From assembly GCA_002887195.1 (NCBI GenBank), contig PJAB01000158.1:1-37070 (forward strand): 37,070 bases of DNA, written 5' to 3'. The notes beneath the pieces are model-generated. The model was given only the letters and a program-made list of their open reading frames with translations, was not told the origin of the DNA and made no database searches. A program made the translations under genes and the position numbers. This document shows, piece after piece, positions 1 to 9,779 of the stretch. Each line of letters opens with the position of its first letter. The stretch's first letter is position 1. This DNA is from Chrysochromulina parva (lineage: Eukaryota > Haptophyta > Prymnesiales > Chrysochromulinaceae).

Positions 1-562
1 GCCACACACTCAAGGCAAATGTCAAGGTCGCAGCCAACGCCCTCGCACATCCACCGCAGGGTGCCCGGCCACAGCAGAAGCCCGCACGGCCCATTGCATC
101 GGGGACGAAAGCTATCTCGTCCGGATCGAACAGGCGCAGGGACGAGATAGTGGCCGCGTGTGCAACGAAGCCGAACGTGCTGGATGTCTCCAGAGGTGGG
201 GGCGTGAGCCTGCGGGGCTTCAAAGGAGCTCGATTGTAGGAATTCGACGATTGGGTAACATGCACGGAGGGCCACACAAAATGTCGGGACGCGCAGCGGG
301 ACCGCGACAGATCACAGCACCGGATCATTCGAGATTCATGTATTGTACGATGTAGAAAACCACACACGCACCACGCAACAGATAGTTACGGTGACAGGGC
401 ACCAGGGGCGAGGGGGCACGGGGGCGGTGTGGACCGTTTCGAACGCAACTCATGCTACTGCGTTACGGGGTAGAAAGTGCAGCTGCCGCCGCCATCGCAG
501 ACAGCCTCGGAAGCGCGCTCTGGCGTCCACACCACGATAGGCGTGCCACGGGGAACCGACGC
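1..562. other. No supported gene (left edge)
   Basis: I see no convincing protein or RNA gene here. Open frames are short, overlap each other on the same strand and have no family signature. The right part is the 3' flank of the centrin gene, which reads leftward and stops at 563. The left part could be the flank of a gene outside the window. Confidence 0.5.
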
Positions 563-1099
563 TTAATCGTTGTCGTCGTCGAGCAGGTCATCGAGCGGGT
601 TGTCGCCGCGCTTCTTCATGATGCGGTAGAACTCGTCGGGGTTGATCTCGCCGTCGCCGTCGCGGTCGGCCTGATCGATCATGTCCTGGAGCTCCTCCTC
701 GGTCATGTTCTCGCCGAGCTCCTTGGCGACGCGCTTGAGGTTCTTGAACGAGATCTTGCCGGTCGAGTCGTCGTCAAAGAGCTTGAAGACCTTGATGATC
801 TCCTCCTTGGTGTCCTTCTCGCCCATCTTGCCGGTCATCATCTCGAGGAACTCGGGGAACTCGATGTGGCCCGAGCCGTCCGCGTCAATGTCGGTGATCA
901 TCTTGCGGAGCTCCTCCTTCTTGACCTCGAAGCCGAGGGCGCGCATGGCAGCCTTGAGCTCGCGGTAGTCGATCGAGCCGGAGTGGTCCGTGTCGAACAG
1001 GTTGAACGCCTCGCGGATCTCCTCGATCTGCTCCTCTGAAAGCCCGGGCTTCTTGGCCTTGGAACCGCCACGGCCAGCAGGAGCGCCGCGAGGAGGCAT
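563..1099 (-). CDS. CETN: Centrin (caltractin), EF-hand Ca2+-binding protein
   Basis: A 178-residue intronless centrin, the Ca2+-binding protein of basal bodies and centrioles. Four EF-hand loops are visible in order: [36 protein letters not shown] and [12 protein letters not shown]. The short N-terminal tail is Gly/Arg/Lys-rich, as in other centrins, and the C-terminus ends in an acidic run (about DDLLDDDND), where typical centrins end in a short KKTSLY-like tail. The length matches the family (about 160-180). The start is the first ATG of a frame that is conserved from LSEEQ onward. It diverges from the RING-H2 gene at 1331. A centrin is consistent with a flagellated or centriole-bearing alga. 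Identification is secure from the EF-hand spacing and the inter-hand sequence; the exact paralog is not determined. Confidence 0.97.
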   Translation of the reverse strand: MPPRGAPAGRGGSKAKKPGLSEEQIEEIREAFNLFDTDHSGSIDYRELKAAMRALGFEVKKEELRKMITDIDADGSGHIEFPEFLEMMTGKMGEKDTKEEIIKVFKLFDDDSTGKISFKNLKRVAKELGENMTEEELQDMIDQADRDGDGEINPDEFYRIMKKRGDNPLDDLLDDDND

Positions 1100-1330
1100 T
1101 GGGATTGGGTGTGACGGGTACTTTTGTGCACGCGCGAACTTCGAAAACGTGAATGAACCGCCGTTGTGGGGAGAACCGGAACGATTGGAGCCAGTTTGGA
1201 GGCAGGCTCGATCGAAATGAAAATACAGTATGTAAATCCTCGATGACGAAACTCATTGGGCGACATGAAAGGAGGGCGACGCGAAACAAGTTTTGTGCAA
1301 ATGGAGAACCCTGAAGCTTGGTCTGGCTAA
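1100..1330. promoter_or_regulatory. Shared upstream region of centrin and RING-H2 genes
   Basis: These 231 bases separate two divergent start codons, so both promoters must lie here or overlap the genes. I see no clear TATA box or repeated site. The role is inferred from gene orientation only. Confidence 0.45.
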
Positions 1331-3142
1331 ATGCAGGCCGCTCGGGCATTGCGGCTCGTGGGCCGCGGCGGCCACCGCCTGGAGCTGCAAGACGGGTCAG
1401 ACTCGAACGACGACGATGACTCTAGCAGCAGCGGCAACAACGGGGCGTCCACGGCCTCTCAGCGGCGGGATGTGTGGAACATGCATCCCATGCTCGTGCA
1501 GCGGCAGGAGACCGTGACGACGACGCCCCTTCAGCTCGTCGCGCAGCTGCGCAGAGACTATGCCGCATTTTCCGAAGAGGTCTACGGCTCACCGCCCTCC
1601 ATGTCGTCGATCGAGGACTTCCGCACCCGGCGGCAGCGCGAGCGCCTTCAACTCGACTCGCTCCACGCACGGCTACACGGCTTGCGCCTCATCCTGGCGA
1701 TGGCTCGTACGCGCCTGCTGCGCGCCCGTCTGCTCCGGGCTCGCGCACGCACTCTCCTTTTCCCCGTCAAATCCAATCCAGTCAGCCGAGATGTGCCTAA
1801 ACCCAACCCACTGTCGCCACGCTCACCCCATCCCCCTCTCGACCCCTGCCTCTCCCCCCCTCCCTTGGGCGCAGAGCTGCAAGTGGCGGCTGAGACGGAG
1901 ATGGAGCGCGTCGAGTTTTTTGGCGGCGACGACAGCGACGATCCCTCGGGTGTCTTCCTCGTCAGCATGGCGCCGAGGCGGGCGCCGGAGCCGATCGGAG
2001 TGCCTGCCAAGAAAATCGAGGAGATCATGCCCGAGCTGGAGGCGAGCGCCGCTGACGTCGAGGTGACGTGCTCGATCTGCATCTGCGAGCTCGAGGAGGG
2101 CGAGACCATCCGATGCATGCCCAACTGCTCCCACAAATTCCACAGCAAGTGCATCGACCGTTGGTTTGAGCGCTCGGTCGCGTGCCCCAATTGCAAGGCC
2201 CCTGTGTGCGAGGTGGAGGCGCCGCCGCCGGAGGAACAGGGCTCGCCTCTCTCCGTCTTCTCCCGCCTGACGCCGAACATCAGCATCTCCTCTACGATTG
2301 GGTCCATCACCGGGCCCGTCATCCTGCCGGGTCGGGTCGCTGCGCCGCGCCGCCCCCCTGAGTCCGCGCCGAATGTGAGTGTCAACGGGAACCTACTTCA
2401 GACAACACCAGACCCGGCATATGGCGTGCAGGCCGCAATGGCCGCCTCGCCACTGCTGTCGGAGCGCCTTTCCGCCATCACCCCGAGCCCCGCCGCCATC
2501 GCCGCGACGGCTGCCGCCGCCGCCGCTACGACTGCTGCCGCTGGCGGCGTCACTCCAGCTGCTGCTGCCGCCGCCTCGAGGCCAGCTTCGCCTGCGGCGA
2601 CGGCCGTGCCGGCCGCCGTGCGTGCCCCTGCGGCGCGCCCCTCTGCGATGATCTCTGGGATCTCTGGGAGCGCCCCCCTCACAGGGATGGCGGCCGCTCG
2701 GGCTTCGGGTATCGCGGCCGCCGCGGCTGCACGCGCGAGGGAGGAAGCCGAGGCGGCCGCGCGGGCCGCTTCTGCAGCGGAGGCGACGACGACGGCGGCG
2801 ACGGCGGCGACGACCACATCGAATACATCGACAGGCGCGTCGACTTCGGCGACCACGACTGCCCCCACGCCCTCGGCCTTGTCGTCATCGGCGGCCTCTG
2901 CTGCGACCACGGCCAGCGGCCCGGCGACGGCTGTGCCTGCTTCCGCCGCCACCGCGCCGAGCTTGGCCACCGTCTCCACCGCGACGACGCGCGCCTCTGG
3001 AGCCGCGGCGTCGTCAGTTCGCACCGCGTCTCCTTCGGCGACGCGTGCTGCCGCCACACGCACCGCCCCGACGCGTGCTGCCGTCTCGCCTGCCGCCTCG
3101 TCGGCAACCGCGGCGGCAACGGCCGTGCCAGTGGCGGCTTGA
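1331..3142 (+). CDS. RING-H2 zinc-finger protein (putative E3 ubiquitin ligase)
   Basis: The unspliced frame encodes 603 residues. A RING-H2 finger occupies about residues 247-288 with ligands C247, C250, C266, H268, H271, C274, C285 and C288 (C3H2C3), the type that recruits E2 enzymes. N-terminal to it is a polar segment with an Asp/Ser run. The C-terminal 300 residues are Ala/Thr/Ser/Pro-rich low complexity. The stretch at about residues 126-181 (Arg-rich, then Pro-rich) looks non-coding, and a 168-base GT-AG intron at 1707-1874 would remove it in frame, giving about 547 residues. No membrane segment is obvious. The substrate is unknown. The RING is secure; the ligase role comes from the family. 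Confidence 0.85.
   Translation: MQAARALRLVGRGGHRLELQDGSDSNDDDDSSSSGNNGASTASQRRDVWNMHPMLVQRQETVTTTPLQLVAQLRRDYAAFSEEVYGSPPSMSSIEDFRTRRQRERLQLDSLHARLHGLRLILAMARTRLLRARLLRARARTLLFPVKSNPVSRDVPKPNPLSPRSPHPPLDPCLSPPPLGAELQVAAETEMERVEFFGGDDSDDPSGVFLVSMAPRRAPEPIGVPAKKIEEIMPELEASAADVEVTCSICICELEEGETIRCMPNCSHKFHSKCIDRWFERSVACPNCKAPVCEVEAPPPEEQGSPLSVFSRLTPNISISSTIGSITGPVILPGRVAAPRRPPESAPNVSVNGNLLQTTPDPAYGVQAAMAASPLLSERLSAITPSPAAIAATAAAAAATTAAAGGVTPAAAAAASRPASPAATAVPAAVRAPAARPSAMISGISGSAPLTGMAAARASGIAAAAAARAREEAEAAARAASAAEATTTAATAATTTSNTSTGASTSATTTAPTPSALSSSAASAATTASGPATAVPASAATAPSLATVSTATTRASGAAASSVRTASPSATRAAATRTAPTRAAVSPAASSATAAATAVPVAA
1707..1874 (+). other. Probable intron in RING-H2 gene
   Basis: The donor is GTACGC at 1707; the acceptor GCGCAG at 1874 follows a long C/T-rich tract. 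Removal is in frame (168 bases), splits a codon and deletes an atypical Arg- then Pro-rich stretch. A second in-frame donor at 1728 (GTCTGC) is possible. There is no homology across the junction, so this is a prediction. Confidence 0.5.
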
Positions 3143-3394
3143 TCCGGACACCCGCGCTGTGCTGTCTGGAAAACTCTCAGCAACACCGACTTCAATGCGC
3201 ATGTTGCAGCTGAACACTGCGAGCGCGCCGTAACCCGTCGTGTTCTGTCTGTTGATGTGGTTTTATGTTGAGTAATGTTACAGCTGACCGGGATTAATGA
3301 TAATGTACTGCCCGTTCGCGAAAGAGTCCGTCATTCACTCGCATGCACTCTCCGTTAGCCGACCAACACACGAAGCTTGAGAAACTCCAGGAGG

Positions 3395-4581
3395 ATGGAG
3401 AACAATATGACTTCGAATATGTCGTTGGCGTCTTCGTCCACGGTTCCGCCCTCACTCGACGGCAGCCGGCAGGCTCCGTGCATGTGGGACGCGACGGAGA
3501 ACATCCTGAAAGCTTCGATGCAGGACAAGGAGTCAGCCGTTCTGGCTGCATGGGCTCGTGGATACCAGCTCGCCTTCTCCTGCTTTCCGAGGTTGCATGT
3601 GATCACGAAGACGGATCAGTTTCCAAAGGCGAAGCGATTTCTAAGAGGCATTCCCAATGTCACGTATCGCGAGAATGCCTTTACGCAGGCGGTCGAAGAT
3701 GCAGGATCTTACATTATGATTCAATGGCACCTGGTTTGGGCGGACAACTTCACCACGGCGCCGCACATTCTCTTCTTTGATGTTGATGCGATGCCGATCC
3801 TGCCGCTGCAATGCCATCACCTCTTCGACGATTCTGAGCGCCCCATGCTGTATGCGTGGCGCTACAACAGACCGACGCACTGGACTCAGCCAGACTCGGC
3901 GATCATGCAAGCTGCTCAGCTTCGAGGAGAGACCTTCCCGCGTGCATTCACTGCCACCATGGCCAATCTGGACTTCATGACCTTCTGGCCCATCGTCGCC
4001 CCGAGATATGTCTTGCCAGAGCTGCGTCGCCTGGTGACAGCCGCCTCCAACGAGTCCTACTTTGACGCCGCGTGGATCGCCCTCGTCCATGGGAGCCACT
4101 CAGACATGATCGGGAAGACGGCCATGGCTCTCTTTCCTGATCGCGTGCGTGTGCACCTCTGCCCGATGCTCTACAATGGCACAGGCACCGGGCATCGCCC
4201 GGCTCACGAGGTCAGTGACGAGCTGTCGGCCTTCTATGGGCAGCAGACCTCGCTTAATCGCTTTTGCAGTTCCCATGCAGGGATCGCATTGCCCCGATCG
4301 AGCATGTGAAACACCCACTCCAAGGTTTGCACACACCACAGCACGGCGTGCGCTTCATGCCGCTCTTCAAGGCAGCAGAGTACGCGCATACACTGATCAA
4401 CGATTCCATCCGCTTCCAGCACGAGGGGGGTGCATTGCCAGCATCGCTCTTCCATTACAGGGAGTTCCATCGCAATCCTGATCGCAATCAATCTCGCTCT
4501 CAATCTCGGTGGAGCCGGTTGGATGCCTGGCAGCGCAACGAACCGAACCGTGTCTGCGGCGTTGGCACGAGGCCGATGTAG
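3395..4581 (+). CDS. Glycosyltransferase-like protein with DxD motif, two exons
   Basis: Predicted exons are 3395-4210 and 4270-4581, giving about 375 residues. The protein has a nucleotide-sugar transferase look: a hydrophobic strand followed by FFDVDAMP (Asp129-x-Asp131, the usual metal/UDP-sugar DxD), preceded by a segment with QWHLVWADNF. Without splicing the frame stops at 4309. A phase-0 intron with donor GTCAGT and acceptor TTTTGCAG joins it to a frame that reads as plausible protein (HTPQHGVRFMPLFKAAEY, then ALPASLFHYREFHR). ATG 3395 is the first ATG of the frame. No N-terminal membrane anchor is visible, so an upstream exon is possible. It resembles uncharacterised algal glycosyltransferase families (DUF6492-like), but I cannot name the family. 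Confidence 0.6.
4211..4269 (+). other. Predicted 59-base intron in glycosyltransferase-like gene
   Basis: GAG|GTCAGT donor at 4211 and a pyrimidine-rich TTTTGCAG acceptor ending at 4269. The phase is 0 on both sides. Removing it bypasses the in-frame stop at 4307-4309 and restores about 100 residues of protein-like sequence. Confidence 0.65.
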
Positions 4582-4704
4582 TCCAACAAGCTCCAAACCG
4601 GTCTGGACTCTGGAGTGTTATTGGTTCCTCGGACGCTCGTGTGTTGCAGCTGAAAGCGCTTACATGTAGGAATTACTTCTCAATGGTGATGGCCGCGAAA
4701 CGTC

Positions 4705-4746
4705 GTTCGGTCAGTTCGGTCGCGTTCGGTCAGCGTTCGATTCGGA
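4705..4746 (+). repeat. GTTCGGTC-type short repeats upstream of CS-ALG12
   Basis: GTTCGGTC occurs at 4705, 4714 and 4724, followed by the variant GTTCGATTCGG at 4735, all within 100 bases of the CS-ALG12 start codon. They could be promoter elements or simple repeat drift; the sequence alone does not decide. Confidence 0.5.
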
Positions 4747-4801
4747 GTAAGGTCGCGGAGATCGGAAAACTTGCGATTGCATTTCTCGTGCTCGAGAAAA
4801 C

Positions 4802-6985
4802 ATGTCGTCCGCCGAGATAGACGATGACGTCGCAGGCGACGCTGTGCGGCACCTCTACTGGTCGAGGTCACGCTCGAACGCGCCGCCGTCGCCCAAGACG
4901 CTCGACGAGGCCAAGGCATCCCGGAGCGACGCCACCAAGTCTGAAAAGGAGTGGACGCCCATCTTCAAGTGGGGTCAGAAGAAGGACCGCATTGTGCTCA
5001 CGATCTTCGTGCCTTGCCTTGAAAAGGACGCGGCGACGGTGGACGTCAAGCCGAGGGCACTCACCTTCCGCGCGGAACGCATCGCAGTCTTCGCCGGCAA
5101 CAGGAAGGAGCAACGCGAGTACACGCTCTCGCTCAAGCTGTATGCCGAGGTGGAGGCCAACGGTGCCGACATTGCGCTGCGCCACGACCACGTGCGTGTG
5201 ACGCTGACGAAAAAGGTGGCGGCGCCGTGGCGTTCGCTCCAGGAGGCGGGCATCCCCAAGCATCCGAACGAGCGCCCCGACTTTGATCTCATCGGCGACG
5301 GCGAGGACGAGGACGAGGACGAGGACGTTCTCTGCCGGCCGGTGAGATCAAAATCGGCACCGGCCGGCGCCCGCAAGCGCGAGCCGAGCAACCTGAAGTC
5401 GTTCGCTCAGCTGGCGCGCTCGTGGACGCCGTCCTTCCTCAAGCCCATCCTCTCGCTCATCCTCTCGCTCAGCGTCTTCGAGCTCCTGCCCATCGCCATC
5501 ATCACAGGTCACGTTGCGCTCAACCCGTACAACAAGGTCGAGGAGTCCTTTGGCTTGCAGGCGACGCACGATCTGCTCTTCCACCGAATGGACTTGAGCG
5601 CGTACGACCACCATATGTTCCCAGGCGTCGTGCCGCGCACCTTTCTCGGCCCGCTCCTCCTCGCAGGCTGCTCCTCGCCCCTGGTCGCATGCCTCAGCCT
5701 GGCAGGCGCCACCAAGCTCGCCGCGCTCTACGTGGTTCGGTTGGTCCTCGGGTTGCTGAGTGCGTGCGGCGTCGTGGCGGTGATGCGCGCGACGCGCCGC
5801 CAGTACGGGTACGACGCGTTCCGCGCTCTCGCCCTGCTGAGCGCGTGCCAGTTCCACTACCCGTTCTACGCGTCTCGCACGCTGCCCAACACCTTTGCGT
5901 CGCTGCTCGTGCTGCCCGCGACGGCCGCGTGGATCGACGGCGACGTGCGGCGCGTGATCCGGCTGCTCACGATCGCGGTGGTGATCTTCCGAGCGGAGCT
6001 CGTGCTGCTCCTCGCCCCGCTCTCCCTCCTCTTCCTCGCCACGTCACGCATCAGCTTCCCAGAGCTCCTCAGGCTCGGGTTCGGCACTGCCTTCGTGGCG
6101 CTCGCGCTCACCGTCGCCATCGACTCCGTGCTCTGGCGCCGTCCTCTCTACCCCGAGGGCGAGGTGCTCTGGTTCAACACGATCCTCAACAAGAGCTCCG
6201 AGTACGGCACGGCGCCGTGGCACTGGTACTTCAGCTCCGCGCTTCCTCGCGCCATGCTCCTCTCGTATCCCCTGGCGCTCCTATCCCCCTTGGTCGTGGG
6301 TCAGCGTATCCGCGAGCTCGTTGCGGTGCCGGTGCTCTTCGTCGCGCTGTACTCGATCCTGCCGCACAAGGAGCTGCGCTTTGTGCTGTACGCACTCCCG
6401 CCGCTCAACGTCGCCGCCGCCGTCGCCGCTGCCCGGCTCTACCGCAAGCTGCCCGAGGATGACGAAAAGGCAACCAAGGAGACACGCATGCTTGCCATCT
6501 TTGGGCGCCTCGGCACGGTGCTGATGCTAGTCGCATCGTTCGGCGCATCGTGCCTGTTCCTCATGGCAGCGGCGCAGAACTACCCGGGAGCCCTCGCGTT
6601 GCACCAGCTGCATGCCCTCGGCGCCGCCGCCGCCAGCCGCGGCAACCCCGTGCACGTACACATTGGCGTGGACGCGGCCGTGAGTGGCGTAAGCCGGTTC
6701 CTCGAGCTAGGTGGCGCGTGGCGCTACTCGAAGGCGGAGGACCTCGAGCCGTCCACGGGTCTGCCGCCGCTCATCGATCCCGCCACCGGCGGAAGGCGCC
6801 AGTTTGCGTACGCCCTCGCAAACCCGAGCGCGAAGCTGCCGGGCTTCACGCCCGTGCACGTGCAGACGGGCTTCGACAGAATCTCGACCAGGCCTCCCTT
6901 TTTCCACTACGCGCCCAAGGTGGTAGTGCTCAAGCGCCAGTCCGAGCCGGCGGGTAAGGCAAGCACCTTCGGCGAGGACCTGTGA
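4802..6985 (+). CDS. ALG12: CS (p23-like) domain fused to ALG12 alpha-1,6-mannosyltransferase
   Basis: A 727-residue uninterrupted frame. Residues about 48-162 form a CS/p23-like beta-sandwich (WTPIFKWGQ, ALTFRAE, VRVTLTKKV) that most resembles the N-terminal CS domain of HACD3, including the following PDFD and acidic stretch. After a basic linker, residues about 215-610 are ALG12, the ER membrane GT22 enzyme that adds the eighth mannose to dolichol-linked Man7GlcNAc2 from dolichol-P-mannose. Diagnostic segments are NPYNKVEESFGLQATHDLL (241-259), FPGVVPRTFLGPL and the GT22 HKE motif at 522-524, with many hydrophobic helices. The start is the only ATG that includes the CS domain. ALG12 is about 490 residues in other eukaryotes, so the extra N-terminus is the fused domain. 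Function of the ALG12 part is secure; the role of the CS domain is unknown. Confidence 0.93.
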   Translation: MSSAEIDDDVAGDAVRHLYWSRSRSNAPPSPKTLDEAKASRSDATKSEKEWTPIFKWGQKKDRIVLTIFVPCLEKDAATVDVKPRALTFRAERIAVFAGNRKEQREYTLSLKLYAEVEANGADIALRHDHVRVTLTKKVAAPWRSLQEAGIPKHPNERPDFDLIGDGEDEDEDEDVLCRPVRSKSAPAGARKREPSNLKSFAQLARSWTPSFLKPILSLILSLSVFELLPIAIITGHVALNPYNKVEESFGLQATHDLLFHRMDLSAYDHHMFPGVVPRTFLGPLLLAGCSSPLVACLSLAGATKLAALYVVRLVLGLLSACGVVAVMRATRRQYGYDAFRALALLSACQFHYPFYASRTLPNTFASLLVLPATAAWIDGDVRRVIRLLTIAVVIFRAELVLLLAPLSLLFLATSRISFPELLRLGFGTAFVALALTVAIDSVLWRRPLYPEGEVLWFNTILNKSSEYGTAPWHWYFSSALPRAMLLSYPLALLSPLVVGQRIRELVAVPVLFVALYSILPHKELRFVLYALPPLNVAAAVAAARLYRKLPEDDEKATKETRMLAIFGRLGTVLMLVASFGASCLFLMAAAQNYPGALALHQLHALGAAAASRGNPVHVHIGVDAAVSGVSRFLELGGAWRYSKAEDLEPSTGLPPLIDPATGGRRQFAYALANPSAKLPGFTPVHVQTGFDRISTRPPFFHYAPKVVVLKRQSEPAGKASTFGEDL

Positions 6986-7949
6986 GGCGCGCACTACAGT
7001 GGGTGGGGGCGTAGTGGGGGCGTGAGAACCGGGAACGCACCCGGGCCCGCCCGGTCGTGTGCCGTGCGTGGCGTGATGTGGAGCGGAGCTACGTGGCGGT
7101 TGTGGTCGGCAAGCCCGTCGATGTTTCTACTAGCTCGCGCGACGGCGCGCGGCGAGTCCGCGTCGGACGCTTAGACCGCGGCTCGCTCCATCGAGATTTT
7201 TGTCGTCGCGTCGATAGGTAACGAAGCGCGAACCCGGTGCCCTGCCGCGGTGGTCGTCGTAGGTGGTTCACTCTCTAGAGACAGTGCACTCAAACTTTGG
7301 AATCAGGGTATGCGGAATGAGTGCAACTCCAGCGCGTATTAATCCGAAATCCCGATCCCCTACCGCTACCCCCGCTACGTCAACGGTGCGTGTCGGTAAC
7401 CGAACGTGACAAACCAGAAACCTACGTGAAACGTCCTGTAAAATGACATGTGCACGTAACATGCACGGCGGTAGGCGCCGCCGCGAGCCGCGGGCGCGGC
7501 GGCAGGCGGGCCGGCGACCATCCCATGGACTCCATCCGAGCCGACGGCAACGCGCGGACCGGCCACGACGACCCCGCCGCGGCCGTCAAGGGCGCTCTCT
7601 AATACATCATTCGGGTAACATTACGGTACCCGACCCCTGATTCACGGGTGGACGCAGCCGCGACCGCGAAAAGTAAAATGACAAGCGAGTTAAGGCTAAG
7701 TTAAGGCTTCCTTATCTCTACAGTCCTGATGAAATACCCCCGCATACAAGCCTTTAAAAAAGCTTCGCCTTGGCCTTCCCGGTGCTTCGTCCTGGAGAAA
7801 AGAATGATACTGCGCGGCGGAACGCCGTCTTTGTGTAAACTAGTGTGCGACGGCTTTGCGTTCGCCGCGGCGCGTCGAACCGCGTACTGCGCGGGTGGTT
7901 GGGTGCACGGCTCGAGAGTGCCGGCTAGAGGTCGCTAGTCTCCTGGCAA
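6986..7949. other. Intergenic region between convergent genes
   Basis: Both flanking genes read into this 964-base stretch. Frames are short and lack family features. The only structure noticed is an 11-base periodicity of GTTAAGGCT at 7689-7708. I see no RNA gene. Confidence 0.5.
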
Positions 7950-9779
7950 CTAGAGCTCGAGCTCCTCATCCATGTAGACGCCACTCGGCAGCTCCCTGAC
8001 GCCCGCGCCGCGGTTGATGACCGCCACGTCGCCTTCGAAGGCGACCTCGTTGCCAATCGTGACGCGACCGACGATTTTGAGGCTCGTGCAGCGGCGCAGG
8101 CTGGGCGGGCCACACGGCAGCAAGCTCTTGAGTGACGTGGCATCCTTGTAGAAACGCGCGTCGAGGGAGATGAACGGCGGCTGGCCGTGACGCGATGCAT
8201 GCAGCACACGCTCCCCCGCCGAGCCGTTCACATACTCGTACGCGTCCGACATGAAGGCGAACTCCTCGGCCGCACTCCGAGGTATACTCGCACTGCCACC
8301 ACTGCCACCACTGCCACCGCCGCCGCCCTCACCGTCGCGATGATCTCCGCTGGCTCCAGTTTGACGTGGGCGGCAGCGCTCGGTCGCGGAGGCGACGGCG
8401 CCATGCCAGCCCTCGAGGCAGTTACGCAGGGCGGTCCATCCCCCGATCCTCTCTGTCGCAAAGCCGAAGCAACGCTCGACGGCGCTCTGCCGTGCCATGT
8501 GCTGGCGCACAAAGTCACAATAAGCGTCGAACGAGACGGTACCTGTGCCCGAGGCGGCAGCCGCGTGCGCAAACTCCTCCTCGCCGATCGTCAGGCCGAA
8601 GGGCGCGACGCAGGCATCAAGCACGGCATCCTGGAGCTGCTTGGCAGTCCGCAGCGCGCTCACGTTCTTGACGATCGGCGCAGACCGCTCGAAGGCGAGC
8701 TGCAGCCGGCATCGCGTTTCGTCACTGAGCGCCTCGCCGAGCATCCCCGCCTCACGCTCGCACCGTAGCTGCTCCACCAGCTCGTGCGCTGCGTCAATCT
8801 GGCAACGGCTGTGCGCGAGCATCACCTTGAGTGCATCGATCTCCGCCCGTGTCGTGGATAGGCCCACTTCGAGCTCCTCGGCTGCGGCCGCCGCCTTCGC
8901 CGCCTTCGCCGCCGCCGCCGTCGCCGTCGCCGCCGCCGTCGCCATCGCGCTCGCCGTGTCTGCCGCCGTCGCGGCCGCGTCCGCCGCGGCTGCGTCGCGA
9001 GCGGCCGCACCCTCTCGGAGTTGGGCGAGCTGCGCCTGCAGCTGCTCGACTATACTGCTCCTCTCTGCTGCCTTGAGATCGCGAAGCTGGCTTTGCGTCT
9101 CCGCCAGCTTCTGTGCCACCTTGAGATCGCGAAGCTCGGCTCGCGTCTCCGCAAGCTGCGCCTGCAGCTGTTGCACCAAGACGGCCGCGGACGAGGCGGC
9201 GACGGACGCGTGGGCACGGGCACGCTCCACTGCGGCGCTGTTGCGCGTCGTGGAGCCCGCCGCCGCCGAAGGCAAGCCCGCGTCTGAAGCAGGCGCTTCG
9301 GGCAGCTCATTGTCGACGGCGTGCGCTTGGCGGCCGGCGGGTGGTGACTCTTGCCGCGCGTGCGGGCGCGCGCGTAGCGAGCGAGTGGCCTCAGCCTTCG
9401 TGGCCGCCGTGAGCTCGTGCACTTGTGGTGCCATGCCATCGTCATCCGTGTCAATCGCGGCCGCTGCCAAAGGAGGATGGCGGCTGCCGTTGACCACGAA
9501 GGACGCCGTCGGAGTCTGCTTCACGTGGTGTGGCGTCGGCTCTCTCATGAGTGAAGGACGTTGCGGCGGCGGCTCTCTCATGAGTGGACGCTCATCGTTG
9601 TCCTGCGTCGGCTCTCTCATGAGTGAAGGACGTTGCGGCGGCGGCTCTCTCATGAGTGGACGCTCATCGTCGTCCTTCGGAGAAATAGTCACGGGTGGAG
9701 GCCGTGCCGCCTCAAGCCGTGCCGCCAGCGGCAAGTCGGCTTCCAAGGCGGCGAGCTGCGCCAGGAGCGCTGCCGCCAT
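7950..9779 (-). CDS. Ala-rich coiled-coil protein with UDP-glucose-pyrophosphorylase-type C-terminal domain
   Basis: 609 residues from the first true ATG (the frame extends upstream only with a TTG). In order: an N-terminal tandem repeat of DERPLMREPPPQRPSLMREP (about 38-58 and 62-82); a disordered region; a long Ala-rich coiled coil (about 200-385) with LAETRAELRDLK / LAETQSQLRDLK repeats; a degenerate EF-hand-like stretch (SGTGTVSFDAYCDF); a Gly/Ser run; and a C-terminal domain of about 76 residues (534-609). The last part carries LDARFYKD, GPPSLRRCTSLK and VTIGNEVAFEGDVAVIN, which match the C-terminal beta-helix of eukaryotic UGPases. The nucleotidyltransferase catalytic core (with its uridine-binding loop) is absent, so it cannot be an active UGPase. 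Function unknown; the tail may mediate oligomerisation. It is divergent from the gene at 9983. Confidence 0.75.
   Translation of the reverse strand: MAAALLAQLAALEADLPLAARLEAARPPPVTISPKDDDERPLMREPPPQRPSLMREPTQDNDERPLMREPPPQRPSLMREPTPHHVKQTPTASFVVNGSRHPPLAAAAIDTDDDGMAPQVHELTAATKAEATRSLRARPHARQESPPAGRQAHAVDNELPEAPASDAGLPSAAAGSTTRNSAAVERARAHASVAASSAAVLVQQLQAQLAETRAELRDLKVAQKLAETQSQLRDLKAAERSSIVEQLQAQLAQLREGAAARDAAAADAAATAADTASAMATAAATATAAAAKAAKAAAAAEELEVGLSTTRAEIDALKVMLAHSRCQIDAAHELVEQLRCEREAGMLGEALSDETRCRLQLAFERSAPIVKNVSALRTAKQLQDAVLDACVAPFGLTIGEEEFAHAAAASGTGTVSFDAYCDFVRQHMARQSAVERCFGFATERIGGWTALRNCLEGWHGAVASATERCRPRQTGASGDHRDGEGGGGGSGGSGGSASIPRSAAEEFAFMSDAYEYVNGSAGERVLHASRHGQPPFISLDARFYKDATSLKSLLPCGPPSLRRCTSLKIVGRVTIGNEVAFEGDVAVINRGAGVRELPSGVYMDEELEL
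9538..9672 (-). repeat. Tandem coding repeat in coiled-coil protein
   Basis: The string CGGCTCTCTCATGAGTG occurs four times, in two near-identical larger units of about 72 bases. It encodes the duplicated DERPLMREPPPQRPSLMREP unit. The high nucleotide identity suggests a recent duplication. Confidence 0.85.

Noticed and set aside
452..1039. Val/Leu-rich open frame opposite centrin
   Set aside because: Antisense shadow of the EF-hand gene; codon bias of the centrin creates it.
7950..9779. Active UDP-glucose pyrophosphorylase
   Set aside because: The nucleotidyltransferase core is absent; only the C-terminal domain is similar.
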